This document shows positions 12,664 to 26,054 of a DNA stretch of 64,000 nucleotides, in pieces. This DNA comes from Epiperipatus broadwayi (taxonomy: Eukaryota > Onychophora > Udeonychophora > Euonychophora > Peripatidae). The position numbers and the translations under genes were made by a program. Position 1 is the stretch's first letter; each line of letters starts with the position of its first letter. A model generated the notes under the pieces. The model did not search any database. It was given only the letters and a program-made list of their open reading frames with translations, and was not told the origin of the DNA. The stretch spans positions 11,344,423-11,408,422 of the forward strand of contig JAQFVV010012405.1 in NCBI GenBank assembly GCA_028023455.1, written 5' to 3'.

Positions 12664-12733
12664 CTCCATCACAGCAGAATTGATCCAAAAACCTTTAAAG
12701 ATGATCTCTCAGTAGTAATAAGAGCAAGAGCAG
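12664..12733 (+). CDS. Candidate internal host exon
   Basis: A 70-bp segment is bounded by a good acceptor (CTGTTTTATTTTAG just before 12664) and a weak donor (CAG then GTTTGA at 12734). It is open in frame 1 and encodes a non-repetitive peptide of 23 residues (LHHSRIDPKTFKDDLSVV then IRARA), leaving one base for the next exon (phase 1). The base composition is less AT-rich than its flanks. I do not recognise the peptide. It may be chance; the phase fits the candidate exon at 61946, but nothing proves they are joined. Confidence 0.3.
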
Positions 12734-12984
12734 GTTTGAAAAGACAGATAATGCTGTATAAAATCTAGAATAGAATAATTACTCTGTCTAGTATTGTTAC
12801 AATCATCTAAATGAAATCTAAAACTTTACAAATGATTATCTTTTACATTTTCTTCTCTGAATCTGTGAGTTGATCTTACAATAGCAAAAGTTCATTTTCT
12901 AAACCACACTTTAAAAAAATGAAAATATTGTTTTATTTATAGCGTTTTGCAACTATATATTATATTTAACAAGTATAATATATA

Positions 12985-13105
12985 TACTGGACTTTAGATA
13001 TAATTACAGGGGATTTGAACACAGACTTTCAAGATCTCTTCAGCTATTCACTCTATCCAATATAACCGATACACATGTGAAAAAGATAAACGATCTTCAA
13101 TATAG
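12985..13105 (-). repeat. Family A repeat fragment
   Basis: Minus-strand 3' part of family A, from the ggggatttgaacacagac end to the segment just past the hammerhead 3' stem strand (gatcttcaatat). The core is missing. Confidence 0.6.
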
Positions 13106-13974
13106 GGTTTTTTTTTCATTTAAAAACCTGTAGAATTCAAAATTTACAAGTGCCATTTGTATTCTGTATTAAGGTATTCTTAAGCTAAAAAAAGAGAAGG
13201 GTTTGATTGCATTATCAGGAATTATAAGTGAATGGTTTCTAAGCACTCTTTTTACAGCATTAAGTGTTCTACATAGCTTGGTGTTATAGTAGAGTCGCTA
13301 GATCACAGTCAGCTATTACTACTGAAGCTCAAACCTTTTATAAAATCTGAACAATAGAGCAATAAAACATTCAATTTTTTTATAATATAAAATCAAAATT
13401 TTGATAAAAATGTTAATTCAAATTGGAATCTTTGTTTGTTGATATTAAGTGGAATTGTAGTGAGTTAAGTGTGCATAATGGTAGAGTAGTGAATTCAAAT
13501 GCTAAAGTTTCCAGAATCAATTTCTAATTCAGGTAAAGCAAAAAAAAATCAGATTGATCCATTGAAAGGAATTATTGTATAACCTTCTACTTAAATACTT
13601 AAATATTACATGACCTGCTAAGCAATTTTTTTAATATTATTAATTTACATTTGTGTGGTATAGTGTAATAGCAAAGTAACAGAGTCTAAAACCTAAATGT
13701 ATGAATTATAACTCTAGTTTGCCACTTTGGATGCTCAAAATGTTGATAAACTCCTGGGAAATAAACCATTTCATTATTTATTTATTAGTAGTGCAAATAG
13801 TGTACCTAATATAGGTGTAAAAAATATTTTTAAAAGAATGAATCAATGGTTTTGAAGAGCATTTTAATTTTCTCTTGGATATCAGCTGAAAATATTTTTG
13901 ATTCTATTTCTTTTCTTTTTAATAGCGAAACAAAATGATAATGAAACATAAAATTCTCATATACATGAACGTTT

Positions 13975-14105
13975 ATCAGCACAGACTTTCATATGACTCA
14001 CCACTCTATCTCATATCATTGATACACCCAAGCACATATACCCTATATATTACATATATTTATGCAGGTATATAATAAGCCTGTATTTCAGTTATAAACG
14101 TTTAT
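13975..14105 (-). repeat. Family A-related fragment
   Basis: Contains blocks also found in the 17.6 and 18.1 kb family A copies: a gatagagtgg-type block in complement, then tatattacatata and a gcaggtatataataagcctgt block as at 17690-17720. The order suggests a rearranged or inverted piece. Confidence 0.45.
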
Positions 14106-14339
14106 CATATAGTAACCTTTAATAAAATAGAAATTTATATAATGTTACTATACTATCCCAAAAACTCAATGCAGTTCATAAAATATTACTTGACACTGCA
14201 GAGGTTATCTTTTATGAAAAAAAGTGGATTGAAGAAAAGAGTAAAAGAAACTTTGATGATATTTTTTTTTAATCTGAAGCCATCAATCTCATGAAGACAT
14301 TCATTGATGTTAAAGGAAGTTGTTTTTGAAGTGAATGAT

Positions 14340-14530
14340 GGGAAGACTATTTTGTTTTATATATATATGTTGTTTTGTAGAGTTGATTTTTATTCTAAGT
14401 CTGGTTATTAATAAATGAATCCGTGGTTGTGGAAGAATTTTAGTAAAATTTTGTTTTTGGGCTAGTATATTTCTATTTTAATTATAATTACTAGTATAAC
14501 TTTAGGAAGTATTTAATTTAGTAACATTTA
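14340..14530. repeat. Dispersed repeat also present at 32.4-32.55 kb
   Basis: Shares GAATTTTAGTAAAATTTTG and a tagtataactttagg block with the palindromic element at 32378-32555. Limits are unclear. Confidence 0.4.
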
Positions 14531-14869
14531 ATGTATTTTTTGATGTCTACTTGCAACTATTTTTGATAATAGAAGTAGTTTTTGAAAACTTTAATAAGAC
14601 ATAATCTACTGTTAGAACAATTTCTGTTTCTTAAAAAGACAAATATACATTTATTTTGTGGTTTGAAATAAAAAACCAAGAGAATAAAAGAGAGGGGATT
14701 AAGTAAATGATCAAGATTTTGCACAGTTTCAGGAGTCCTTGTAAGAATTATCAGATGAAAGCAAGAAATTAGCACTAAAGTAAAGACAAGCTCTTAAGTT
14801 ATGTTTAATAATTTTCATGTAAACAGAAAACAAAATATTGATAATCTTGAATTATAAAAAGTTAATATG

Positions 14870-15360
14870 TATAAATATGTTGGTCAGCTTAGTAATATAG
14901 ATTATATTATAATAGATGAAATTAATTATAGAATTAAACTTGGATGCACTGCTTTTGGTTAAAATAACTTGATATTAAAAAAAAATTATATGTTTAGAAA
15001 AAACCTTCTAATTTCACTAATTCTTACATATGAATTGAGATTTGGCTTCTTGGTAAAAGAAAAATATTGACACTTCATAACAAACAACGAAATATGAAAA
15101 AAAAAAAAGAGGATGTTGGAGTTATAAGAAGAAATCAAAGCAAAACATTAATGAAAGAATAAAATCTTGTTGTTACCATCCAAAAAAGTAATAGGCTAAA
15201 TTGAAACTATGCTGAAGATTATTAGAAGGCATGACTAAATAGATAGCTAAAACTTAAAACTTCATTCAAAATATTATAATGGACCAAGTAAAAGTCCAAG
15301 TTTGAAATTAATTTCTGCAATTAGGTCCATAATGTTTAAAATAGTAATGATGATAATGAA
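14870..15360 (+). pseudogene. RTE-like LINE C-terminal relic
   Basis: Plus-strand matches to the LINE segment seen intact at 37890-38460: gaattaaacttgg...gcttttggt (14930-14960), a VLPVLTYGSETW-like stretch decayed at 15005-15050, a TTQRNMERCMLGV-like stretch at 15065-15115, and a GATGATAATGA tail near 15350. Many stops and indels. Non-functional 5'-truncated insertion. Confidence 0.55.
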
Positions 15361-15539
15361 TATTAATTCATTTTAAATTTCAGAAAACATAAAAAGGTAT
15401 GTAAGATATATTTACTGGTAACTAAAAAAAAAAAAAAAAGAGTCCCATTCTGGCTCTGAAAGTAAAAGATTCACTTTTAAAAAATAACTTCAAGAATTAT
15501 TGTCTTTTATAGAGTATATATTTATCTTAAGATGTTGAC

Positions 15540-15870
15540 AGATTTTTTTTTTGATGATGATTATAATAAGATGAGATTAATAAATGTTTGTTATTTCACC
15601 ATGAATTTTAATACTATTTTTTTTTTGTTAATCTTCTTTTTTTTGTGTAGACTGAAGCCTCTGCACAACAATTCTTCATAAATGTCAGAAATCTGAAATC
15701 TATATAAAAGTAATGGTGAACAAATTTATTTAAATCTTTATTTTTAAAACTTTTAGCCTTTTTTGTACTATTGAGTTATTTCTATAGAAAAATCTCACCA
15801 GAATTTAATTCTCTGATTAATTGATTAATTTTACTCCCTACAATCGAGATATTATAATTATTAGCTTTTT
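15540..15870 (-). pseudogene. Probable RTE-like LINE relic, minus strand
   Basis: The minus-strand reading contains a heavily mutated RIK..W..F.RN...KKG...L.....VLPVL order, matching the LINE segment upstream of TYGSETW, ending at gatgatgat near 15553. The correspondence is weak and the call is tentative. Confidence 0.35.
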
Positions 15871-16014
15871 TAATCTTTATTATGAAAGTTATTTTTTTCC
15901 TTTGGGAGGGGGGACAGGCATTAAACATTACTTTGTAACATTTTATAAAGTTCTAAAATAATTTGTGTAAATAAAACTTTATTATTAATAATTTTATTAG
16001 TCATTCATTAGCCT

Positions 16015-16260
16015 AGAGATTATCCAATAATGAATAATATTTCTGTAGTGTAATCTTCACTTCACCACTTTCACGCTACGTATGGACTGGTTTCTATCTA
16101 CTTTCAATACCTTGTGGAGGATGTAATCCTAAACATATAACCAAAGACGTGAAAAAGATTTATGATCACCAAAATGCATATTTTGTGCTAAATCAGCATT
16201 CATCAATTGGTCCAGACCACAATGTTTACATATATCTTTATCATTGTTCAGTGTATAATA
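16015..16260 (-). repeat. Family B hammerhead repeat
   Basis: Minus-strand family B unit. It lies on the same strand as, and about 250 bp downstream of, the PLE relic at 16500-17475, a position consistent with a PLE 3' pseudo-LTR. Confidence 0.6.
16164..16219 (-). ncRNA. Hammerhead-like ribozyme motif (decayed)
   Basis: Minus strand: GGACCAA then TTGATGA (C3 changed to T), stem II TGCTGATTTAGCA, CAAAA for GAAA, ATGCAT stem III and TTTTGGTGATC as 3' stem I strand. Stem I (ACCAA with TTGGT) is intact but the core has mutations. Confidence 0.45.
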
Positions 16261-16499
16261 CAAATAAAATGCCCATTAATTAAAAAACTACTGTAATAAT
16301 AAAAATATCAAATATAATGGTAACTAATTATTACATACAATCGTTCAATCTGCAGAAGTATTTCCAATTAATTCCTTAACCTGCCTCAATTGCCTTTAAA
16401 TTCAAAAACCAACAGAAGTAAATGTATCAACTCAAATCCCATAAATCTCAAATTTTTATATTAGCAGATTGTCTATTAATTACCTTCATTTTATTTCTA

Positions 16500-17475
16500 T
16501 TTATTAAAATCGCCTTCTTAATTTTTCTTTTATTATGGTTTATTTCTTCATGAAGAATCTTAACACAGTATCAAACTTAAATTTATATTTACATATCTTT
16601 TCATGATCCAAGAAAATGGAAGCAGTCATTAAATCATTATTATTTTTACTTTTCACATTCTTATATAACAATTCATGCTCCTTTAATCTTTTTTCAATAC
16701 TGCACCTTGATTCACCTATATATGATAGCATACATCCACAAACAAATTGATATACATTACTTTTCTGCTTGTCAGTTATGACATTTTCAGAATTATTCAC
16801 TAATTTATTAACATTATTTGTAACACAAAATGAAACATTAAACACATTCTTATATATATCCTTAAAAAATTTCACTTGAACAACTCCTTTAAACCATTGT
16901 AACTCTTTTTCAATTGATATAAAGTATTGTTAATCTGTTCCATTTTATAACCAACTTCAAACAGTTCCTTGTCAAAATATCTCAACATTTATTAATTTAT
17001 GACACTGGTAATGATACAACTTTTTGTTACAAAACAAAAAAAGATCTAAAACTTGCAATTTTATGCATAATTGGTACTTTTATTTACGATTTATATATCA
17101 GTCTTGTTTACAATGGTTTGATTATTAATTTATAACTCAACACACTATTATCTCTTGTAATAATTAAATCCAGATGCTTAATACTTTTGTCCTGTTCTTT
17201 TTCAAGACTTAATTTCAAGCCATTTTGATCATTTAACTCCTCTACAAGAAAATTTATAGTATTGGTGTTTACAGAAACCAAACATCATCCACATACCTTT
17301 TGTAAATTGTAATACCTTTAAAATAATCCTATTTAAAATACTACACTCATATGTAGACAAAACAAAATTGCAAACTTGCGTAAGAACATGCAGAACCATA
17401 TGCCAATCTTTAGAAATTTTATAATATCCACCTTCAAAAGAAGCAACAATGTTATCACCAAAAAAACTTGTCATA
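16500..17475 (-). pseudogene. Penelope-like element RT-endonuclease relic (lineage 2)
   Basis: Minus strand. The frame 17474-17229 includes a degenerate reverse-transcriptase end. Its FTKGMWMMFGF reads as a shifted YKRYVDDVWF, the catalytic YVDD-like box of PLEs. The frame 16875-16540 carries the GIY-YIG nuclease: NVYQFVCGCMLSYIGES with the YIG motif intact, then RCSIEKRLKEH. Just past its stop, a further stretch (NHNKRKIKKAI then NRQSANIKI) matches the C-terminus of the 54.5-kb PLE copies. The family acts by nicking DNA and priming reverse transcription in the nucleus. The region between the RT and EN parts is frameshifted and no full ORF survives. Family B lies downstream. Confidence 0.75.
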
Positions 17476-17550
17476 AGTGGATTTCATAAAAATAACTGAT
17501 GTAAATTTAAATTCTAAAAACATCACATAGCTATAAAAATAAATATATTT

Positions 17551-18210
17551 GCATGAAATACGTATATTGGTGATTATTTATCTTTTCAGCATATATGTGT
17601 TTAGGTGTATCAGTGTTATTAGATAGAGTGGAGAGAGGTGGGTGGTGTGAAAGTCTGTGCTCCTATACCCTATATTACATATATATAGCCACAGGTATAT
17701 AACAAGCCTGTGTTTCAGTTATTACATTATAGAGATGTCTGCCCATCCTTGCATATGTATTAAATGGATTATGTCCTGTACATTTGGGGTTCAGATTGAC
17801 CTTAGGTCAACATGGGTGTGACAATAATCTCGGCCTCAGGGTGGCCTTTGAGCATTCCATCATCAGATTTTCAATTGGATGGACAGTTGAAGAGTTGGAG
17901 TGTGGAGTGGATTGAAGCCTGTCCATTAAACTATGAGGATAGTCTATCTTAATATATATCTGAGCACTTATACTATATATGTGTGTAAAGATGATAGTCT
18001 GGAGCAACTGATGATTGCTGGTTTAGCATGAAATACGTATATTGGTGATTATTTATCTTTTCAGCATATATGTGTTTAGGTGTATCAGTGTTATTAGATA
18101 GAGTGGAGAGAGGTGGGTGGTGTGAAAGTCTGTGCTCCTATACACTATATTACATATATATAGCCACAGGTATATAACAAGCCTGTGCTTCAGTTATTAT
18201 TTTGCATTTA
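17551..18210 (+). repeat. Tandem family A hammerhead repeat (partial dimer)
   Basis: A ~180-bp segment starting gcatgaaatacgtatattgg occurs at 17551-17735 and again at 18026-18210 almost unchanged. Between them lies the rest of a family A unit. The spacing of corresponding bases is 476 bp. The first copy starts inside stem II of the hammerhead, so only the second ribozyme is complete. This is a 1.4-unit head-to-tail array, as expected for retrozyme-like elements or tandem PLE pseudo-LTRs. The 66-residue minus frame is spurious. Confidence 0.8.
17997..18049 (+). ncRNA. Hammerhead ribozyme, type I, best-preserved copy
   Basis: Core CTGATGA at 18008-18014. Stem II is formed by TTGCT and AGCAT around GGTTT. 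GAAA is at 18030-18033. TACGTA at 18034-18039 forms a minimal self-complementary stem III, then T (16.1) and A (H17). The predicted cut is between 18041 and 18042. TTGGT (18042-18046) pairs with the strand before the core (GAGCAA, one mismatch against the ACCAA seen in other copies). Tiny palindromic stem III is a known feature of PLE and retrozyme hammerheads, which often act as dimers. Confidence 0.7.
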
Positions 18211-18214
18211 TAAA

Positions 18215-20680
18215 ATAAAAATTTATTTTAAACTTATTAAAAAAATACATTTGCAATCACTTCTGCTTAACACATAGAATGTAAATAAGTTTTGCTAGTT
18301 TGTGTTAACTGACTTCTGCAATGGAAATTTTGAACTATATAGCTTTATATATTGTTGTGCCATTACAATTTATCAGTAGCTAAATTTGTAGTAATGTGCA
18401 TGAAGGAAAATATGGAACAAAAATCATCACATTTTATATAAGAAAGGAAGCTGTAGGGAACCCAAGTTTAAATCCTACAAGATCAAGTTCTAAAAGCCTA
18501 AGACAGAAAGAGAGGGGGGCAACAGTTATGTTCTTTAGTTGTTTGTGTGTTGATAAAACTCAAAACAGTAGTACATGCCTTCTTATTCAATAGTTATTTT
18601 TTTATATAGGGTTATAACACATTTATAGGCAGTGTGTGTGTAAGCTATTTAGTAGTCATTTTATATTTCAAACATTAACTTTCTTCAAATCTATCTTTAT
18701 TAGATTGTAATATTTTATTCTGTGTGTCTATTTTTGTTTTTCTATGATTATAATTTGGGGTTTAAAAGTTGTAAGAATTTAATTTTAAATATTAAAAGCA
18801 TAATTTCTAAAAGCATTCAGAATATTTTAATGGGCCAGTTTTATAAATGATTTGCATGATAGTGTGTGTATATTGCATAAATAAATCTACAGTTACACAT
18901 GTTGAAAAAAAAAGAGACAATTCTGTTAAACTATTTTTTTCTTACTCAGAGGTTTTGGTTGTTGTAAAGACTTTTTGTTTTGATAAAGCTCTGACAGCTT
19001 AAAATCTTCACATCAGATAGATCAAGAAGAAGAGAGGTAGTATTATAGGAGTGCAATATTTGCCAGCAGAGTGAAAAAGGAAATGTTTAAAATAATTTTA
19101 CTTGAAAAACAAATTAAGCTTTCCAAAAATCATGTTAGTGTGAATTTCTTATTTTTTTTATTAATCAATGGTTAGAAAAAACACTGGAAAATAAAGTAAG
19201 TGCAGGTTTCTTATATTGTTTGTTACTGATCACTCTAACTGAAAAATAAGGTATAAAACCAGTCTGGAAAATGAGTTAGAAAAGGATTTTTAAATATTGA
19301 AACTAAGGAAAGATAATGTTTTAATTCTGCCAGATATCAATTTAAAATCTTTTTTTTTAAATAAAGTTTTTTTTTTGAAGATGGAAAATATAAGGATGGC
19401 AGGCTAAAAACCTATATATGTCTTATCTGTTACCAGACTATCAGCCAGCACATGATATAAAGAAAAAAAAAGAAATGTCTTGTCTGAATGAAAAATGTTC
19501 TACACTTTATGATTGATTTGGGAGAAATAATATTTAACATGGCTGACTGCTCATCTATATTTTAAGTAAAGAAAACATTCACCTGTATTTGAAAGCTACA
19601 GAAAAATAATTAATCTACTGATAAATATTAAATCAGCCAGTTCAGATTCCAGTGGCTGAATTTAAACCAAGAAAAATTATAAATATGAATGTGAAAACAA
19701 CTGATATACTCCATTTATTTGAAGAATTATACTTAACAGGAAGGGAAAAAACAGTTACAATGCCAAATGATTCCAATAAAGCAAATATCATCACCATTAA
19801 ATAATTATAAGCCTCAGGAAAAGAAACTTCCAGTGAACTGCAGAAATTGTTTGCTGCAAAAGTATAGACATTTAACAAGCTAAGTTTAAACTCTTGGAAA
19901 CCTCCACAAAGTAAAAGGGACTGGTAATATGAATTTTCATTATATATTTTCTTTTTATTATATCAGAAACTATTGGTAAAAATTTTAGAGATAAAGTTTT
20001 ATATATTGTTTATCTCTGAACTTTTAAAACAACCAAAATTGAGTTAAACCAAAGATTTCTTCAATAATAATAGCTATAAGCTTGAGTAATAATTTTATGT
20101 ATGCTAAAACTATTATATCCCACTTATTAATGAAGTTTATTTTTTAAAGGGTATTATTGTATACTAATATAAAATTATGAAATGTTTGTTAATATGTAAA
20201 ATATTTTTTTTGTATTATTATTTTGTTTTTAAATAATGTTTTAGTTATAACGGAGATAAACACACACATGCACGGTAATATATTAACTTGTTACATATAT
20301 ATATATAATGATGTGTGAATGTGAGAATAATAGACATATATAACATTAGAAATATTGGATTATTTTTGTTTTGATTTAAGGAATAGTGATCTTAGGAGTA
20401 GCTTAGAGGGAAGGGGGAGAAGTAATTTAACAACATGTTTCTGGAAATCTTCTTTCAATTCCACTAACATTTTTCTTATTAAACATTCAATTTTATATAT
20501 TAACTTTACATGTCAGATTATAAAAGTATGTATGCACAAAGAGCGTTTATTTTTTTTTATGAAATATTTTTTATGTGGAGAGAAAATTTTAGTAAATCTG
20601 TTATCCAATTTAGTATGCATTATATCATTAATGGGAAGGGGGGAAGAACTTAAAATTAATATTATGATTTCAAAATATTC
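18215..20680. other. AT-rich sequence without recognised features
   Basis: No domain-bearing frame, RNA or repeat family was recognised. The 65-residue frame at 18396-18593 and the 78-residue minus frame at 19642-19878 have no identifiable motifs. Confidence 0.35.
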
Positions 20681-20681
20681 A

Positions 20682-22429
<1,748 letters not shown>

Positions 22430-22645
22430 TTTTGTAGTGTAATTTTATTTCAATAATCTCACACAAAATAGAGAATGGTTTTTATGTACTTTTAACACCT
22501 TGTGGAAGGATATAATCATAAACATATGATCAAAGATATGTGAAAAAGATGTATAATTCCCAACATTCACATTTTATACTGAATGAGCAATCATCAGTTG
22601 GCCCAGAGCACAATCTTTTACACCTATCTTTGCCATTGTTCGGTG
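22430..22645 (-). repeat. Family B hammerhead repeat, left flank of PLE
   Basis: Minus-strand family B unit ending in a short (TA)n tract that abuts the PLE coding relic. Its orientation is opposite to the PLE and to the family B copy on the PLE's right side. Confidence 0.65.
22555..22608 (-). ncRNA. Hammerhead-like ribozyme motif
   Basis: Minus strand: GGGCCAA, core CTGATGA (complement at 22591-22597), a weak stem II, TAAAA instead of GAAA, then ATGTTGGGAA as the 3' stem I strand (GCCAA pairs with TTGGG allowing G-T). Core mostly conserved; G12 lost. Confidence 0.5.
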
Positions 22646-22654
22646 TATATATAT

Positions 22655-23760
22655 ATATATTATTGCTTTGATTAAACATTGTCTCTTGAACACATATTTT
22701 GTATATAACGAATAGCATTACAGACAAGTTTTTGGTACTCCTATGGGCTCACTTATCTCAGGAGTAATAGCTGATTTATTCATGGAAAATATATAAACTC
22801 GTGCTTTAGAATCATCCTCTTTAAAACCCCTCATTTGGCTCAGATACATAGATGACATTTTTGTCATATGGCAACATGGTAAAAATAAATTAGATGATTT
22901 TTTTCTTACATTTAAATAATATGCATTCTCATATTAGATTTACAATGGAGACAGAGTCTGATGGAAAACTCCCTTTTCTTGATGTTTTAGTCACCAGAAC
23001 ACTGAATAGTTTATCTTTTTCAATTTATAGAAAGAATACACACATGGACAGATATTTACATTTTCATTCTCATCATCACCCAACTCAGATCGTTTCTGTA
23101 GCCAAAACTCTTTTAAATAGAGCAATTAACCTTTCAGATAAGTCACATCTGAAAAAAAAAAATCATATTAATAGTGTTTTATTAACAAATAGTTACAATT
23201 ATAAATTTATTAAAAAAGCCTTATTTCAAGCCCAAAATGGACAAAATAGGAAACAAAAAGATGATAAATCAGCTATTAGGATTTGTGTTCCATATGTAAA
23301 AGGAACTACAGACAGTATTGGACATATATTAAAATGCTATAATATAAATACAGCATTTTCTACTCATCAAAAGATCAATAATATAATAACCAAGCCTAAG
23401 GATTCAACCCCTCTTGAATCTCATGGTGTTTATCAAATCTCATGTGAAAATTGTAAGGCTTCTTACATAGATATGAGTAATTGTCACATCAGTGTTAGGA
23501 AAGATGAGCATGCCAATGCAGTTAACATTCATCACCATCAGCACTCTCACTCTATACTATGGATTCAGGTCATAAAATTAATTTTTCTAGTACCAGGATC
23601 ATATCCAGATGTGATAATCTATACCAGTGCAAAATTAGAGAAGCCATTGAGATACCTAAAAGGCCAGATTGTATCAATAAGCAAGATGATACAAGAAAAC
23701 TTCCTCCTATTTGGAAAATTTTTTTAAAAAACATTCTTAATTTAACATTTTTGCTATTGG
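22655..23760 (+). pseudogene. Penelope-like element RT-endonuclease relic (lineage 1)
   Basis: Domains in order on the plus strand. An RT segment VFGTPMGSLISGVIADLFME starts about 22722, preceded by an in-frame stop and ended by a stop at about 22795. The catalytic box RYIDDIFVIW follows at about 22840-22870. After a frameshift comes the long frame 22894-23727 (DGKLPFLDVLVTR, a typical post-RT PLE segment), then the GIY-YIG-like nuclease HGVYQISCENCKASYIDMS with YIG changed to YID, and RKDEH. A second frameshift near 23555 moves the C-terminus into the frame 23559-23771 (GHKINFSSTRI, then REAIEIPKRPD and PPIW). The 5' part of the RT is missing. It is dead: at least two stops and two frameshifts. 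Family B repeats flank it on both sides in inverted orientation. Confidence 0.85.
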
Positions 23761-23911
23761 TGGAACTTTAACATTTTTTCAAATCAGTGATTGTAGTGCC
23801 TCTAACAACCATCTTTCTACTTTTTATTATTCAGTGGATGACTTGTGTTACCAAGTCAAAACGTCAGTATTTTTAAAATATTTTAACATGAATGAACCTG
23901 CAAAATATGTC

Positions 23912-23956
<45 letters not shown>
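23912..23956. repeat. (TA)n(GA)n microsatellite
   Basis: Pure TA then GA dinucleotides, immediately before a family B fragment. Confidence 0.9.
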
Positions 23957-24241
23957 TAACAAATTACTGCAGTTTAATTAATAAATGTCAAATATGCTAC
24001 CTGTTTGAAAATTATCCATTGTATTGTTGTAATGTTATTTTTATAAATACTCAACAATGATAAGGATATGCATAAGAAATTGTGGTCTGGGCCAATTGAT
24101 GAGTGCTAGTTAAGCACTAAATGTGCATCTTGGGAAACAGATCTTATGCACATGTCTTTAGTCATATGTTTGTGACATACAAAGCATTCCCTAACTTGCG
24201 TGAGAATGGCATAGTGAAAATTACATCACAAAAATTGTATT
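23957..24241 (+). repeat. Family B hammerhead repeat, right flank of PLE
   Basis: Positions 23957-24002 are a minus-strand piece of the family B 3' end (complement of agcatatttgac and attaaactgcag). From about 24050 a plus-strand unit follows with a decayed hammerhead (GGCCAA, TTGATGA, stem II GTGCTAGTTAAGCAC, TTGGG). The unit is interrupted after AAAATTGTATT at 24241 and resumes at 26055. Confidence 0.7.
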
Positions 24242-24811
24242 TAATATATCAATCACACAGTTCTTCTTTCCAAAATAGTTCATAAATATCCAATATAAAA
24301 ATAAAACAAACTCCTTCTTTTTAAAACTTGCTTTTTATATGACTATAATGATGAAAAAGAAATCCAACATTTTGACTATTTCATATAGTCTTTTTCAAGG
24401 TACACTAAAATGAAATAAAATATATACACCTTTACCCTGCTTAGTGATTGGCTACTTAGTGATATTTCACAATAGTGACCATCATCAACTTGTACCCACT
24501 ACTTTGATTTACAATCGATTTATTCACTATAACGATCGGGAAAAAAATTTTTTTTTAATTGTTTTGGCAGCTATCTTCAATTTTGCATCACTGATGACAC
24601 CAGAGAATAGGTATTTTTAATTCATTTTACCCAAAAGCAAAAGTACTTTACTGTAATATGTATACAGGTAATGACTTTGCTGTAATTATATAGCACATAC
24701 AATATTTTATTCATAAAATACAATGTTAGTGCTGCATTCAGTATTTTGATTATAAAATGTATAAAACTAAAATATATATAATTACTGAATCTATAATACT
24801 GTATACATATA

Positions 24812-24911
24812 AGTGTTGAATGTATTTAGAAAAATTAAACTTTGTTTAAATATAATGTACAGACTTGGATTATTTAAATAAAGTTTAATTTTTCTACACA
24901 TTCAACACTTA
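24812..24911. repeat. Hairpin-forming inverted repeat
   Basis: Arms of about 40 bp (AGTGTTGAATGTATTTAGAA at 24812 and its near complement ending in ATTCAACACT at 24911) lie around a ~20-bp loop. It sits inside the 1.8-kb inverted-repeat element. Confidence 0.75.
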
Positions 24912-25810
24912 TACTAGATGATGAAAACAGTGCAACTAAAATACCATCATCACAAACTTTCAGGAAACACTAAATACTAATATTAAATTGCATATGTGTG
25001 TTCCTTAATTACGTACACCAAGTGGTTTCAAATCAAAAGAAAAGCAACATTTTAAAGTGAGAATGTTGAATTAGAAAAAAAAATTAAAAAGAAAAATGAA
25101 TTGCATTTAAAATAAGTGTTAATGAATAATTTTTCTATCTGAATGGGGGGGGGGGAGATAATACACTACTACATTAGTAAAAATATACAATAAGAAAAAT
25201 AAACTTAGCATATGTTTTAGAAAATTAGAACAGATTTTTTTTCTTTTAAAATAAGTTGATTTTATTTTTCTAAAGTTGACTGATTTACAATAGGCATTAA
25301 GCCTTTTTTTACTCTGGAATACAGTAATAAGTCTTTATGTTCAATTAAATAATTTATAATTAAACATTGTTTTTTAATTGGAATAATGCACAGTACTGTA
25401 ATACAAATGTTAAAAAAATGCAATTCAGTATGGATTTTTTTTTTCATTACAATAAAAAACTTCTGCGGAAGAATATAAAAACTCTTAAATTCAAATTTAG
25501 TTTCACTTTCTCTTTCTTTTTGCTGTACTGTACTTTTTAAACAGTAAAACTATGCTTTTTTTCCTAGTGATATAAAACTTTTCTTTTAGATACTGTATTT
25601 AGTCATCATGGCCATGAAAAAAATCAAGAAAATCTTTGAGCTTGAAAACCAATGTGGATATTTTACGTTGTCGACTGGAACCGACCACTTTCTTTCCCAT
25701 GGACCCCCATTATAAATATGTATTCTGTATACAATATTTTTGCTTAATGATGAGTTTTGGAGGACCAATTGCCATTGCTAAGAGGGGTAAAGGTGTATTA
25801 TAATAAATAT

Positions 25811-25822
25811 CACATATCCCCA

Positions 25823-25904
<82 letters not shown>

Positions 25905-25920
25905 TGTGATATTTATTATT
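25811..25920. repeat. (AAT)n microsatellite in a hairpin loop
   Basis: About 27 AAT units at 25822-25903 lie between inverted copies of AATATCACATAT and ATATGTGATATT-type sequence, within the right arm of the 1.8-kb element. The left arm lacks the array at the corresponding point. Confidence 0.85.
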
Positions 25921-26054
25921 ATATATATTTTATTTTAGTGTACCTTGAAAAAGACTATATGAAATAGTTGAAACGTTGACTTTCTTTTTCAGCATTATAG
26001 TCATATAAAAAGCAAGTTTTAAAAAGGAGTTTGTTTGTTTTATTTCTATATTAA

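Larger units (their letters stand above)
24242..26054. mobile_element. 1.8-kb inverted-repeat DNA element splitting family B
   Basis: Arms at about 24289-24445 and 25760-26050 are inverted copies. They share a motif in which AAAAAGACTATATGAAATAG is followed by a TTGAAACGTTGAC-like stretch, and ACACCTTTACCC on the inner side. The host sequence AAAATTGTATT is present on both sides (24231-24241, 26055-26065), consistent with an 11-bp target duplication, and family B reads through once the insert is removed. The interior has no ORF of note. Inner ends around 24433 and 25785 (CTTAGTGATTGGC and its complement-like partner) hint at a nested pogo/Tigger-like element; that is a guess. Confidence 0.65.

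Noticed and set aside
18396-18593. 65-residue frame with a basic, Ser-rich middle
   Set aside because: No motif, no splice sites that fit, and no composition change large enough to support a gene.
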